Shown here: positions 1 through 10,175 of the stretch, one piece after another
How positions within the stretch are numbered: position 1 is the first letter of the stretch
How the letters are laid out: each line of letters starts with the position of its first letter
NCBI GenBank assembly: GCA_900312665.1
Contig: ONZQ02000015.1
Coordinates: forward strand, 558,001 to 622,000
DNA from: Cephalotrichum gorgonifer
Lineage: Eukaryota > Ascomycota > Sordariomycetes > Microascales > Microascaceae
DNA length: 64,000 bases
Reading direction: 5' to 3'
The notes under the pieces: model-generated
What the model was told of the DNA's origin: nothing
What the model saw: only the letters and a program-made list of their open reading frames with translations
The model's database searches: none
Position numbers and translations under genes: made by a program

Positions 1-1130
1 CTCGGAGTACAAACTGGGACCCGATGATGTTCAACCCGACATAGCAGCGTACTCGCGTGACATTGTCGACCGGAAGCTGTCCAACAAGAACCCGGTCCTC
101 CGGTCCTCCCTTTCCGGAGCAATTGACGCGCGGTGCGAGAGGGACACTTCATTTGGTTCAGGTTGCAGGGAGAATCCCTGCGGAGGGGCATGTCCAAGAG
201 ACAGCTGGAGGGAGGCTGTCGAGGAGACCCCGACCGAGCTCGACCGCGTATACGATCACAACTGGAAGAGGATCGACCAGATCAGAGAGGCTGACAGACG
301 TCGCGCATGCGCCCTCCTGCGCTGGGATGCGTTCGGATTACGGCCCCTGGCCATCGAAGAGGTCGCTGAGGCTGTCGTCATCGAAGAGTCAGACTGCGAC
401 GACCTGGCCGTCGAAGATCTCTACGACACTGTAGACGACGACTACACTGACAGTGAAATCCTGGGCCTTTACAGACCACTTTTGGAAGTCAAGACCGATC
501 ACTTAGATATGTCCCGGGGGCCGATGGACTTTGCACCTACTGCACTTTACAGTCAGGCAATATATTCTCTCCAAATACCCCAGTCCGGAGCGTATAAGCT
601 GCAACAGTATACGCGCATCATGCGAAATGCTTCACTATACACTGCTTGCAGAAGTTGGCTTGTGCTTCATCAGCCTTCCAAGCATCTGGAAGCAGAAGTC
701 CTCTTGTAACCCGACCATCGGCACGAAGTTCCTCTCCTACGCAGCATCCTCGTGGCATCGCCACGTACTATCCGGCGTGGGTAATGAGCCGACATTGATA
801 GAACTTGCCATGCGGCTTTTTGAGGAAGACAACCCATGTTTCGTTGATTGGAGCAACCTGGTCGTCCTCGCAAGATACATCACCACAGGAGGAGCCCATC
901 AAAACCTCCGGCGCTCTCTACCAGGCTGTGAAACTCGAGTTGATGGACCTTGTAGCCTTACTGGTGCAGTCCAAGAAGTGCGACGTGAATGAAGGTTCCG
1001 ATAGAGGAATGTCGCCGGTAGTAGTCGCGTCGGCAAGTGGGGTCGTTGCCGTGGTCAAGCTTCTTCTCGAGAAGGGTGCGGACATCACGAGTCAGCAAGA
1101 CGACCCAGAATATAAACCTCCGCTTCGTGG
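1..1130 (+). pseudogene. Decayed NACHT-ankyrin (NLR-like) gene, 3' part
   Basis: The coding trace starts before the window and hops between frames: frame 2 to about 145, frame 1 at about 148-212, frame 2 again to about 530, frame 3 to about 890, then frame 1. Read piecewise it gives the region downstream of a fungal NACHT ATPase (TPTELDRVYDHNWKRI near 228-275, RRACALLRWDAFGLRPL near 300-350, LLHFTVRQYILSK near 534-575, FLSYAASSWHRH near 740-765) and then one ankyrin-like repeat (VVASASGVVAVVKLLLEKGAD near 1021-1083). This arrangement is typical of fungal NACHT-ankyrin proteins linked to non-self recognition. At least four frameshifts and the loss of further ankyrin repeats make it non-functional as read. 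Nearby enzyme genes have clean frames, which argues against general sequencing error. The family call is from remembered sequence character, not a search. Confidence 0.72.
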
Positions 1131-1856
1131 TTCATGTATAGGGGAGCGGACGGGACCCTCAGTTTTCCACGAGCTATGGTCGTATGTACCGATTAGAGTT
1201 CTGTCTCAGGTATGTCTAGGCTTTTGCAGATGTGTCTAACAGAGAACGAGGGTAGGTTGGACCCAGGAGGTGTCTCATCCCTGATAACAATCAGCCGACA
1301 TCGGGCTGGTTACCAGGGATATATCTTGAGGACATCCATGATTCACTTTGAAGGCAATTCACTTAAGCACTTCCCATTGTACGGAGCATACTGCAGAAAA
1401 TAACGTACACTGTAGTCTAGTTAGGCGCATCCAACTCTGGCTAGTTCGTTCACTGCACATGATGCTATTTTGGCCAATTATTACTAATAAATTGTTTCGG
1501 AGCGAATCCCTGTGCTAAACCCTTTGACTAGCTGTTAACAAGTGCAGACAGATGGAATTTGCCGGGTCATCGGCTATAGTCAATGCGCACTGTGCTTATC
1601 AGTGCATCACATGCGAAATCGAGAGGGTTTACAGATGTTACCAGCCGTCTCAGAGGAGGGGTCAGTGGCACCATTGCCCAATTCTCTTATTTTCTGACCG
1701 ACCTTATCAAAACCAAACAATCTGTTTGTTCGCCCCTTGCGCTATCGGCGTCATGCATGCATCGATCGGCGACACCGCCTCATAACACGAAGTGGATCTA
1801 TCTGAATGTATTCCGCTTCCTCTCTAGCCGCCTAGACCTGGCGAGCGCCTTCCGTT
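1131..1856. other. Spacer between the NACHT-ankyrin remnant and the Myb gene
   Basis: No convincing coding frame. Short open frames here show no recognisable domain. The last few hundred bases are the presumed promoter and 5' leader of the Myb gene. I saw no copy of the GACTCGGTG element found in the downstream enzyme promoters. Confidence 0.5.
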
Positions 1857-3351
1857 ATGTCAACAGAGGACTCGCCGGCCGTCACACCGGCCTTCACACC
1901 TGCGGCATCGACTGAAGATGGCGGCGGCGGCGGAGGACCAAACAGCGGCGTCACGAGGTGGGCCCGTCGCAGTTGGACGGCATGGGAGGACCAGACCCTC
2001 ATCAGCCGTATTGCCCAGTTCGGCGATGGTGCAGGGGCCCGAGGGCGATGGGGGGAGATCGCTCAGGACATCCCTGGCCGGACACCCAAGGTGAGCCAGT
2101 CAATCTTGAGTATCCCCCGACTGCTATACACCCGCGGCGGTGTAAGCAGCGACGTAATGGAACCCGTATCTAACCATCAGTGTTTAACACAAGGCCTGCC
2201 GAAAGCGCTGGCTTCACTCTCTAGACCCTTCCCTGCGCAAGGGTAAATGGACCGAGGAGGAGGACCGCATTCTCCTCGAGGCGTATGCGCGCCTCGGCCC
2301 TGCGTGGAACGAGATAGCCCACCTCATCCCCGGCAGGAAGGACGACCAGTGTTCCAAGAGACATAGGGGGATCCTCGGCCCACTGGCCAAAAACCGTCTC
2401 TCAGACTGGACAAAGGAGGAGGACCGAATCCTAACGAACGGGGTGCGAGACCTCGGGCATAGCTGGACATCCGTCGCCGCAAGACTTCCCGGCCGCCCAC
2501 CTCTAACGTGCCGGAACCGATGGCGCCACCTGTGCAGGCAGAATCCGTCCCTGAGGACAGGGGATGAGCAACAGACGTCGCCTGGAAGTGGCCAGCCGTC
2601 TCAGGAGAGCGACACGCCCGGTCAGTCGGCGTCTCCCGGTATTTCGCGTGAGGGTGATAATCTGGAAAGGCCGTTCAATTTTCAAGATCCGATCGGGATG
2701 GGTATGCACGAGGTAACGACGTCCCAGCCAATGGACACCTCCTCGTCCCACGTTACCTCCCAGGTCCAACCTGGTCCCGACCCTATGATTGGCCGTTATG
2801 CTCAACTTCCTTTCAGCCACGTCGGCCAGGACGAATCAGCAGCGACCAGCGCGCATGGTGGCTTGCTAAATACCACAACGACCACAGGGTTTCAGGGGTT
2901 CCCGGACATGAATTTCGGAGATGCTGATTACTGGAACCTGGACTCAGCCATGAGCGATTCAGGAACCGGACTAGCGGTCGGCGCCTCTTTGGATGCGACA
3001 CTTCAAAGGCAACCGTCGACGTCGGCGTCCATGCAAGCGCTAGAAACAACCGCGGCACCGACGCAGCTACCGCAGGGGCCGCCCGCTGCCGATCTTCATA
3101 CAGACTACGCAGCCCTAGAGGCAGCCGCGGAGACGGCATCGCGGCGCGGTCAGCAGCTGCCGAGTATTGCAGAGGAACCTCGTAATCAGCCTGGGGCGCC
3201 CCGGGCTGGTATAGAAGGGGAGACGACGTACACTTCCCAGACGGAACACCAGAGCTATCAACAATCGGATCAGCATCACCACCATTATCACCATTATTAC
3301 CATCATCACCACCATCACCACCACCACCACCATCATCATCATCACCATTAA
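1857..3351 (+). CDS. Three-repeat Myb DNA-binding protein, Bas1-like
   Basis: Predicted exons 1857-2090 and 2194-3351 (intron 2091-2193, phase 0) give 463 residues. Three tandem Myb/SANT repeats lie at about 37-88, 94-139 and 147-192. The regular aromatic anchors are W40-W65-W84 in repeat 1, W97-W116-H135 in repeat 2 (third Trp replaced by His) and W150-W169-W188 in repeat 3. Recognition-helix segments such as ACRKRW and TCRNRWR are clear. The rest is low-complexity, Gln/Ser/Pro-rich and probably disordered or activating. The protein ends in a histidine tail (22 His in the last 25 residues). In yeast the Myb protein Bas1 binds TGACTC and activates glycine cleavage, SHM2 and purine genes. This gene lies beside a glycine-catabolic cluster whose promoters carry GACTC-containing elements, so a pathway regulator is a reasonable inference. 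It could also be an unrelated fungal Myb paralogue. Confidence 0.85.
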
Positions 3352-4007
3352 GATGAACCCTGTGTGGCTATCAGCATTCACTCAATGTGTCAAGACTAAG
3401 TCAATAGTCGAGAATGGATACCTCTGCGGAATAGAGATACCACAGCGGGCCGTGCCTTGGGGCGAGGTATCGTCTGGCGATAGCCTGAGCACGACGCTGA
3501 AATGGGGCCGACCGACCCTATATAGCGATGGGATTATAATATTCGCGAGATCCTGGAGCTGGCGTATGTTTTCTCGGTAGTGCCTAGAACGGATATCTTC
3601 AAGAGGAGGCTGAGATTGGGAGGGACAGGGCGGGTCTGGGCCCGACGTGAAACATCGTGTATCCCTCCCAGTCAACGTTGTTCCACTGGGGCTCGTCATC
3701 AACTGCGGTCTTCCGCGAGAACTCGTGGTTCGACCCTGCCCCTATGCTGAAATACCTTATAGGGGCACATCAACCTGCCCCTATAGAAGGCGGAGAAGGA
3801 ATGTGTTTGTTGGTTATATGAGTTCAACCCCTATCAATATTTTCAGCGATTGGTCATTTGCTAGGTGTGGACGGAGTACACCCACCCTAAGCCATTCCTA
3901 GGGCCCCGGAACTGCACCTGCCAAAACGATGTTTAATGTTTAACGACTTGCGTTCCTCATTACTTGGTTTTGTAGAACAATGATTAATTACATTTCAACC
4001 ATGTTGT
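3352..4007. other. Spacer between Myb gene and T-protein 3' end
   Basis: No gene seen. It holds three copies of TGCCCCTAT: 3737-3745, its inverted partner at 3759-3767, and 3776-3784. The first two could form a 9-bp stem with a 13-nt loop. A role in 3'-end formation is possible but unproven. Confidence 0.45.
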
Positions 4008-5339
4008 TCACGCCTCCTCGCCCTTCCAGTACCTAGTAGGCACAAACGGCATCTTCGTCACCGTCCCCTTGCGCGCCTTCCCCCTCACCACGACCTCCAG
4101 CTCCGTGCCCGACTTGTGGAGCCCGTCCCGCACGTAACCCATGGCGATGTTCTTGCCCATCGTCGGACTCGGCGAGCCGCTGGTGATCTTCCCCACCACC
4201 TCGCCGTCCTTCCGGATCTCGGCGCCCTCGCGCGCCGGCGCGCCGTTGATGACGAAGCCCACCCTCCGGCGCTCCACGCCCGCGCCGCCCTTGCTCTTGG
4301 CCTTGAGCTGGGGGAGGATGACCTCGGCGCCGTGGAACCCGCCCTTCTCGCGGCGCTCCTTGGGGATGATCCAGCTCAGGGCCGCCTCGACCGGGGTGGT
4401 CGAGTCGTCGATATCGTGCCCGTACAGGCACATGCCCGCCTCGAGGCGGAGCGAGTCGCGGGCGCCCAGGCCAGCGGGCTGCAGTCTCTCGGGGCCCGCC
4501 TTCAGCAGGGCCTCGGCTGCGAGGACGGCCGCCTCGGGGGTGGAGCCTAGGCCCTCGCTGAACGACAGCTCGAAGCCGTCCTCGCCCGTGTAGCCGCCGC
4601 GGCTGATCAGCGCGGGATACGACTCGCCGTTCTTTCCGATATTCAGCTTCACCCGCGCTGCATTCCCGAAATAGAGCCCCTTGAGGTCGGTGCCGGGCTC
4701 CGCCAGCTCCGCCAGGACTGCCGCGGCCTCGGGGCCCTGTAGGGCTAGCAGCCCCGAGCCGTCCAGCCTAGTCCACTTCACGTCGCCGCCGAACTTGCCC
4801 AGCTCGCTATCGAAGTACGCCGAGTCCTTGTCGAGGTTCGCGCCGTTCGTCACGACGTAGAACTCGTCCTCACCCAACCTCGTGACGATAGAGTCGTCCA
4901 CGATGCCGCCGGTCCCGCTCCAGAGGAACGTGGTCAGTTTGCCTTGCATGATGCCCTGGTCCTTGAAACCCGAGGGCGTCACACGTTCCAGGAACGCCGC
5001 CGCCGCGGGGCCCTTGAATATGTGCTGGACCATGTGGCTGACGTCGAAGAGGGAGGCGTGTGTTCGGGTGAAGTGGTGGGATTGAGTGTGGGAAAGGCCG
5101 GAGTAGGTGATGGGTAGGTGATATCCGGCGAAGGGGACCAGGCTCGCGCCGTTGGCGACGTGCCAGTCATAGAGGGGCGTCTTCTTCACATCTGACGTGG
5201 CGGATTGGGACGCGAATCGCGCATGGTTATTGCGCGAGAGTGTGGGCGTAACTCGAGCGAGTGGTGATGAGGATGTGAAAGGAGTGGATGAACATTGCCT
5301 CAAAGGGGCGATTGCTCGCTGGACTGCCCTTTGCCTCAT
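4008..5339 (-). CDS. gcvT: Glycine cleavage system T-protein (aminomethyltransferase), mitochondrial
   Basis: Intronless 443-residue protein. The first 45 or so residues are rich in Arg, Ser and Ala with almost no acidic residues, as in a mitochondrial presequence. The folate-binding GCV_T domain (about 55-325) carries FDVSHM (98-103), the GYTGEDGFEL segment and a TTPVEAALSW segment. The C-terminal barrel (about 335-435) has the usual GKITSGSPSP and NIAMGYV elements. The enzyme takes the aminomethyl group from lipoylated H-protein and yields NH3 and 5,10-methylene-THF in the matrix. Length and domain order match the eukaryotic family. It is transcribed divergently from the SHMT gene, which consumes methylene-THF. 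The shared 0.7 kb promoter region holds two exact TGACTCGGTGA elements. Yeast equivalent: GCV1. Confidence 0.97.
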   Translation of the reverse strand: MRQRAVQRAIAPLRQCSSTPFTSSSPLARVTPTLSRNNHARFASQSATSDVKKTPLYDWHVANGASLVPFAGYHLPITYSGLSHTQSHHFTRTHASLFDVSHMVQHIFKGPAAAAFLERVTPSGFKDQGIMQGKLTTFLWSGTGGIVDDSIVTRLGEDEFYVVTNGANLDKDSAYFDSELGKFGGDVKWTRLDGSGLLALQGPEAAAVLAELAEPGTDLKGLYFGNAARVKLNIGKNGESYPALISRGGYTGEDGFELSFSEGLGSTPEAAVLAAEALLKAGPERLQPAGLGARDSLRLEAGMCLYGHDIDDSTTPVEAALSWIIPKERREKGGFHGAEVILPQLKAKSKGGAGVERRRVGFVINGAPAREGAEIRKDGEVVGKITSGSPSPTMGKNIAMGYVRDGLHKSGTELEVVVRGKARKGTVTKMPFVPTRYWKGEEA

Positions 5340-6022
5340 TGTGTTGGGTCTGAAGAAGGTGTGGAAGTATGTAGAAGGTGGACTGTCTGTCCGAATCTTA
5401 AGGAGATAGTTCTCAATGTGTTGAAAAAGGGGGAATGTATGAATTGTTTTCCAACGCTTGATTGTAATACTTGACGCTTTTCATGTGCAATGACGGGTAG
5501 TCAGGTAAGAACGGTGGCAACTTGTGTTCGAGATCGGAGATCCAGATAACGAGTACGAGGACGTGTGAGTGTGGTATAATGCGCCAAGACTATGGACCCA
5601 CTTTTAATGATGCCGTGGTACAAGTGCAGATCACCGAGTCATCATTCACCGAGTCAAAGGAAGTGACGTTCCTATCGCACGATCGGCCCCACAATTTTCA
5701 CCGCCTGTACCTCCGCGGATCGGCACGAGAGGATTCCAGGGCGGCCTGAAGCATTACCTTGCCCCATCGGGAACCAGTTTTTGACTGACCCTTGCACGTG
5801 TTTTGGCGTTATAGACTTAAAGCTTCACTAATCTTCGGCACCCTTCCTTGTAGTGTTATTCTTGGTTCCCCAGTCTGCCTTATCGTACTATACCATACTT
5901 GCACTCAGTCGCCGCAAACTGCATCCACACTCGTGCAGCAACCCTTCATACTCCAATCTGAGTGGCTTCTTATTCCTCACTGAAATTTGCAAAGATCGAC
6001 TTCATAGTCCGGAAGTGCCACC
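5340..6022. promoter_or_regulatory. Divergent promoter region of T-protein and SHMT
   Basis: This 683-bp spacer separates the start codons of two functionally coupled enzymes. No gene is seen in it. Its notable content is the pair of TCACCGAGTCA sites annotated separately at 5631-5656, about 290 bp upstream of the T-protein ATG and 370 bp upstream of the SHMT ATG. Confidence 0.7.
5631..5656 (-). promoter_or_regulatory. Paired TGACTCGGTGA elements, T-protein/SHMT promoter
   Basis: Two exact direct copies of TCACCGAGTCA (TGACTCGGTGA on the minus strand) lie at 5631-5641 and 5646-5656, start-to-start spacing 15 bp. The element contains TGACTC, the half-site recognised by yeast Bas1 and shared with the Gcn4/CPC1 site. 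The same 11-mer occurs twice in the P-protein/dehydratase promoter. With equal base composition about 0.03 copies of a given 11-mer are expected in 64 kb on both strands. The binding factor is not known. Confidence 0.65.
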
Positions 6023-7741
6023 ATGGCCAGCCCACGGATATTCAGCCATGCCTGGCGAAACCTCAGAGTGCCCGCGGCCACCACCCGGCAGTCTCTGAGG
6101 TTAATATCATCCTTGTCGAAGGACCAGTCAGACGTGAGTAGAATCCCAGGCGTGCCTTGAGCACTTTTGAAAATTTTCGCTAATAACAGAGATAGCTTCT
6201 TGGAGCGGACCTATCTAAGGATGACCCCGAGATGTACAGCATCCTCAAGCGTGTAAGTGCTCGATTCAAATAACCGTGATCTCGCTGGGAGCGCAGGGGC
6301 TGACATAGTAATGTAGGAGGAGAAGCGCCAACGCCACTTCATCAACCTCATCCCGTCGGAGAACTTCACGTCGAAGGCGGTGCTCGACGCCCTAGGCAGC
6401 GTCATGCAGAACAAGTACTCCGAAGGCTACCCCGGCGCGCGCTACTACGGAGGAAACGAGCACATCGACGAGGCCGAGAGGCTTTGCCAGCAGCGTGCCC
6501 TGGAGGCCTTCCGTCTCAGCCCCGACAAGTGGGGCGTCAATGTCCAGCGTGAGTTCCCCGTGAACGAGTGAGAACCCGCCAGGAACCTTCATCCGTTGCT
6601 AACAGGGGTAACAGCCCACTCTGGCTCGCCGGCCAACCTCCAGGCTTACTCCGCCCTTCTCCAGCCCCACGATCGCATCATGGGACTTGATCTCCCCCAC
6701 GGCGGCCACCTCTCCCACGGCTACCAGCTTCCCACTAAGAAGATCTCCATGGTTTCCAAGTACTTCGAGACCTTCCCCTACCGCCTAGATGAATCGACCG
6801 GACTCATCGACTACGACAAGCTGCGCGAGAATGCTCTGCTCTACCGCCCCAAGATCATCATCGCGGGTACGTCAGCCTACGCGCGGCTGATCGACTACCC
6901 ACGCATGCGCGCTATTGCTGACGAGGTGGGCGCCTACCTCCTCTCGGACATGGCTCACATCTCGGGTCTCGTCGCCGCTGGTGTCCTCCCCTCGCCCTTC
7001 GACTACTCCGACGTCGTTACGACCACGACGCACAAGTCCCTTCGCGGACCGCGCGGCGCCATGATCTTCTTCCGCAAGGGCGTCAGGAGCGTGAACAAGA
7101 AGGGCGTCGAGGTCAAGTATGACCTTGAGAACCCCATCAACTCCTCGGTCTTCCCGGGCCACCAGGGCGGTCCCCACAACCACACTATCACCGCGCTGGG
7201 CGTGGCGCTCCGCCAGGCCCAGACGCCGCAGTTCAAGGAGTACCAGTCGACGGTCCTTGCCAACGCGCAGGCGTTCGCGCGCCGGCTCTCCGATGACCTC
7301 GGCTACAAACTGGTGTCGGGAGGTACGGATAACCACCTCGTGCTCGTCGACTTGAAACCCAAGGGCGTTGACGGCGCGAGGGTGGAGCGCGTGCTGGAGC
7401 TCTGCGGCGTCGCGAGCAATAAGAACACGGTTCCTGGTGATACCTCGGCGCTGAAGCCCGGCGGCCTGCGCCTGGGGACTCCGGCTATGACCACGAGGGG
7501 GTTCACGGCCGCGGACTTCGAGCGGGTGGCGGATATTGTCGACCGTGGCGTGGCCATCACGATCGAGGTAGATAAGCTGGCGGGGGCGGATGCTGAGGCC
7601 AAGGGGACTAAGAACCCCAAGGGGATCAAGGCGTTCCAGGAATATCTGGCCGATGGGTCGGCGGTGCCTGAGATTGTTGCTCTGAAGAAGGAGGTTGAGG
7701 AGTGGGTAGGTGATTTCGCTGAGCCGTGGATCCAGGCGTGA
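6023..7741 (+). CDS. shm1: Serine hydroxymethyltransferase, probably mitochondrial
   Basis: Predicted exons 6023-6133, 6196-6252, 6317-6548 and 6615-7741 join in phase to 508 residues. The last acceptor (6614) was chosen because it restores the family's NVQPxSGSPANLQ stretch. The N-terminus is Arg-rich and nearly free of acidic residues (MASPRIFSHAWRNLR), which suggests a mitochondrial presequence. Conserved features are LIPSENF, QNKYSEGYPGARYYGG, DLPHGGHLSHGY and the PLP-lysine motif TTTTHKSLRGPRG (Lys274). The enzyme interconverts glycine plus methylene-THF with serine plus THF. Next to glycine cleavage genes it probably runs in the serine-forming direction. It is divergent from the T-protein gene and shares its promoter region. 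A second, cytosolic SHMT is expected elsewhere in the genome. Confidence 0.96.
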
Positions 7742-8419
7742 TGCGTTTTTGGCATAGTCGGAAGTTTAGGATATGAGATCTAGGCGTAAATGTGGCTAGC
7801 GTAATGAATAGCAATGTATTCCAAGGGTTCAAACATTTTGCATAGGATACACCAAATCTAAGCCTTGTTTCTAGCAGCTACCGCTTTCGCCTTGCGTGTA
7901 GGCGAACATTACACATATAATGCTACCATGACCCTCTCAGAAAGGATATAGTTGTATTATAGGAAAGGGATAGAAGGTATGTCCTCTTGTCTAGATGCTG
8001 AGTTGTCACGCTGTATCCTCAAAATCGGTGCTCTTTCTAATTGCTCTACAGAACATATACTGTAGAGTAGGACAGGTAGAGTTTACAACACTTTCCGGCC
8101 TTTCAACCAGACCACATCCTCCACGGGAGGGCTGGATTCTCTGAGCATAGGGAGAGGAAAAAATGGGCCGATATACTCGCCTTGCCACCACTCCTTGGCA
8201 GGTAAAACCGTACACGCATCCCTGGTGGATCTATCTGTTTGGTAGTGCCGCGTTCAATGTTTGTCACGTCTTGGCCGCCGTAGGCATCAGTCATCAAGTT
8301 CCCGGTCCACACCCCGGAGCGGATGGAAGTACGGAAGGGGGAACGACCGGATCTGGGGCTTCGGAACAGGGCCGAAACTAGAGTTTCCGAACTTTGCCGG
8401 GGTCACTTCTATCTCAAGA
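7742..8419. other. Spacer after SHMT
   Basis: No coding frame with recognisable content. The first 200 bp are AT-rich and probably hold the SHMT 3' UTR. The region leads into the repeat array at 8420. Confidence 0.45.
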
Positions 8420-8748
8420 TCACTGAGTTCGTATGGCAAAATCATCGACTGAGTGGGGCAAAATCACCGACTGAGTGGGGCTAAATCACCGACTGAGTGG
8501 GGAGAATCACTGAGTGGGGCAAATTCACCGAGCAGTATGGGGCAAAATCACTGACTGGGGCAACAAGGGCGAGATGCATGGAAAAAAGGCACCAAGTGGG
8601 GCAAATCACCGACTTTGATAATAACCATAACAGGGGAAAATCACTGACTGGGGAAAAGTGGAGTAGATCTAAGGTTTCTTGAGTGGAGAATACCACCGAG
8701 TCTGGATGTACAACGCTACTATCACTGACTGCACATTGTCACCGAGTC
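8420..8748 (+). repeat. Degenerate array of TCAC(C/T)GA-type elements upstream of H-protein
   Basis: About ten degenerate direct copies of a TCACyGA(ct)GAGTGGGG unit lie in 330 bp. Clear members start at 8420, 8442, 8464, 8486, 8507, 8525, 8548, 8641 and 8722. A partial unit near 8606 lacks the GGGG end. The best-ordered copies (8442, 8464, 8486, 8507, 8525, 8548) are about 18-23 bp apart, mostly 21-22 bp, which is two helical turns. Many units end in TGGGG. The array ends in two better matches to the promoter element (8694 and 8739, annotated separately). It lies 290-620 bp upstream of the H-protein start. Fortuitous open frames through it encode only the repeat. An amplified regulatory site is the likeliest reading. 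A simple minisatellite is the alternative. Confidence 0.7.
8694..8748 (-). promoter_or_regulatory. Paired GACTCGGTG elements, H-protein promoter
   Basis: CACCGAGTC at 8694-8702 and TCACCGAGTC at 8739-8748 match the TCACCGAGTCA element of the other two cluster promoters at 9 and 10 of 11 positions. They lie about 300-345 bp upstream of the H-protein ATG, downstream of the degenerate array. Confidence 0.6.
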
Positions 8749-9039
8749 CCGGGAGAGAGGAGCGATAAGACAGAAATGAAAAGGAAAAAGAAAAAAATCA
8801 GCAGTGCTATATCCCGAGCCGAGATAACAACTCCGATTTCGGGCGTTAATACTACATGTTCTACCCAACCCAAAAAAAGCACGTTTTGACTCTTGTCCTA
8901 TCTTACAATACCACACGTACTCGTACCTAATACTCATATTCTCACCTCACGAAATCAAAGTACGTACTCCACACATTGAAGTTTTGGCCGCCAAACTCCA
9001 ACTTCAATTTCTGCCAATCGGTTCAAACCTCCAGTCAAG

Positions 9040-9696
9040 ATGGCCTCCCTCTTCGTAAAGCACACCATTGCCTCCTCGTCCAGGGCGCTCGCGAGCAGGA
9101 CCGTCCTATCCGCCAAGTTCGCCGCGCCCGCAATCAGGTCGTGGGCCGCACCACAGAGGCTATGTTTCTCGCAGACAGCCTACCGTAAGTTACCACACAT
9201 CCGTCTACCATATAATTTCGGGGAGCATCTTTCTCACAAATTTTGTTCCAGTCGCGGAAAAGCGCTACACGGAAACTCATGAGTGGGTTGATCTGAGCGC
9301 GGACAAGAAGACATGTAAGTCATGAAGACCCGTGCGCCCGCACCGCCCGGAAGTTTAGGCTAACCCATCGCGACAGGCAAGATTGGAATCACCGTACATG
9401 CCACGGAGGCGCTCGGTGATGTCGTGTACGTGGAGGTCCCGGAGGTAGGGGACGGTATGGAGGCGGGAGAGGCGTTTGGCTCTGTCGAGTCCGTCAAGTC
9501 GGCATCAGACATCGTATCCCCGGTCTCGGGCACCATCACAGCCGTGAACGAGCCCATAATCGGCACGCCAGCGGACATTGCCAACGACCCAGAGGGAGAC
9601 GGGTGGCTTGTGGAGGTGGAGACGACTGATGTGTCCGGGGTTGAGTCGCTTATGGATGCCGAGGCGTACGCGGAGTTCGTAGCAACCCACGAATAA
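9040..9696 (+). CDS. gcvH: Glycine cleavage system H-protein (lipoyl carrier), mitochondrial
   Basis: Predicted exons 9040-9184, 9252-9314 and 9377-9696 give 175 residues. The first 47 or so residues are a basic, Ser/Ala-rich presequence ending near RLCFSQTAY. The mature part starts with KRYTETHEWV and continues through GITVHATEALGDVVYVEVP and the lipoylation motif ESVKSASD (Lys110). It ends with the family's DGWLVEVE and YAEFVATHE segments. The lipoyl arm carries the aminomethyl group from P-protein to T-protein and is re-oxidised by the L-protein, which is not in the window. The spacer upstream holds the repeat array and the paired GACTCGGTG elements. The downstream neighbour, P-protein, is convergent. 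Yeast equivalent: GCV3. Confidence 0.96.
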
Positions 9697-10175
9697 ACTT
9701 AGCTTCTGTATTGTTTAGAAAGGGAAAGGAAATGAAAATAATATATCCTACATTGTCATTGTATAGCGAAAACGTGCTACTGCGCCGTGTCGAGAGACAA
9801 GAAAACTGTAACTTGGGCATAACATATTCTCAAGGTATGGAGTGACAAAGTAGTAATGACGTAGGGAGCTCTGTATCCACTCTTCATGCACACTATAGTA
9901 GCAGATGTAATTCTGGACGAATAGGTAGAAATATTTATAGAGTCATTCCATTCCATAGTGTATGCATCTAGTCTAAAATAGACGAATAAGAACAAAACGC
10001 CGCGCGCCTCCCATGCGCTTCCTCTTTCGCTAAGCCAAGATGAGGTGACCAAGAGTCCAAATCAAAACAAAGCCAAGGTTGAATTTTGGCAATGAATCGT
10101 GAAAAAAAAAAACAAGAAAACAGAAAACAGGGAACCGCACCACCACTTTTTAAACTCCTGCCAATGCTCTGAAAT
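9697..10175. other. Convergent spacer between H-protein and P-protein
   Basis: No gene seen. It is AT-rich, with an A-rich tract near 10099-10135. It probably holds the 3' UTRs and poly(A) sites of the two converging genes. Confidence 0.45.

Noticed and set aside
3270..3351. His tail as an engineered tag or vector contamination
   Set aside because: It is interrupted by Tyr, uses mixed codons, continues from native sequence and is followed by ordinary genomic DNA.
8481..8696. Short frames running through the repeat array
   Set aside because: They encode only the repeat unit on either strand; the array is better explained as DNA-level repetition.
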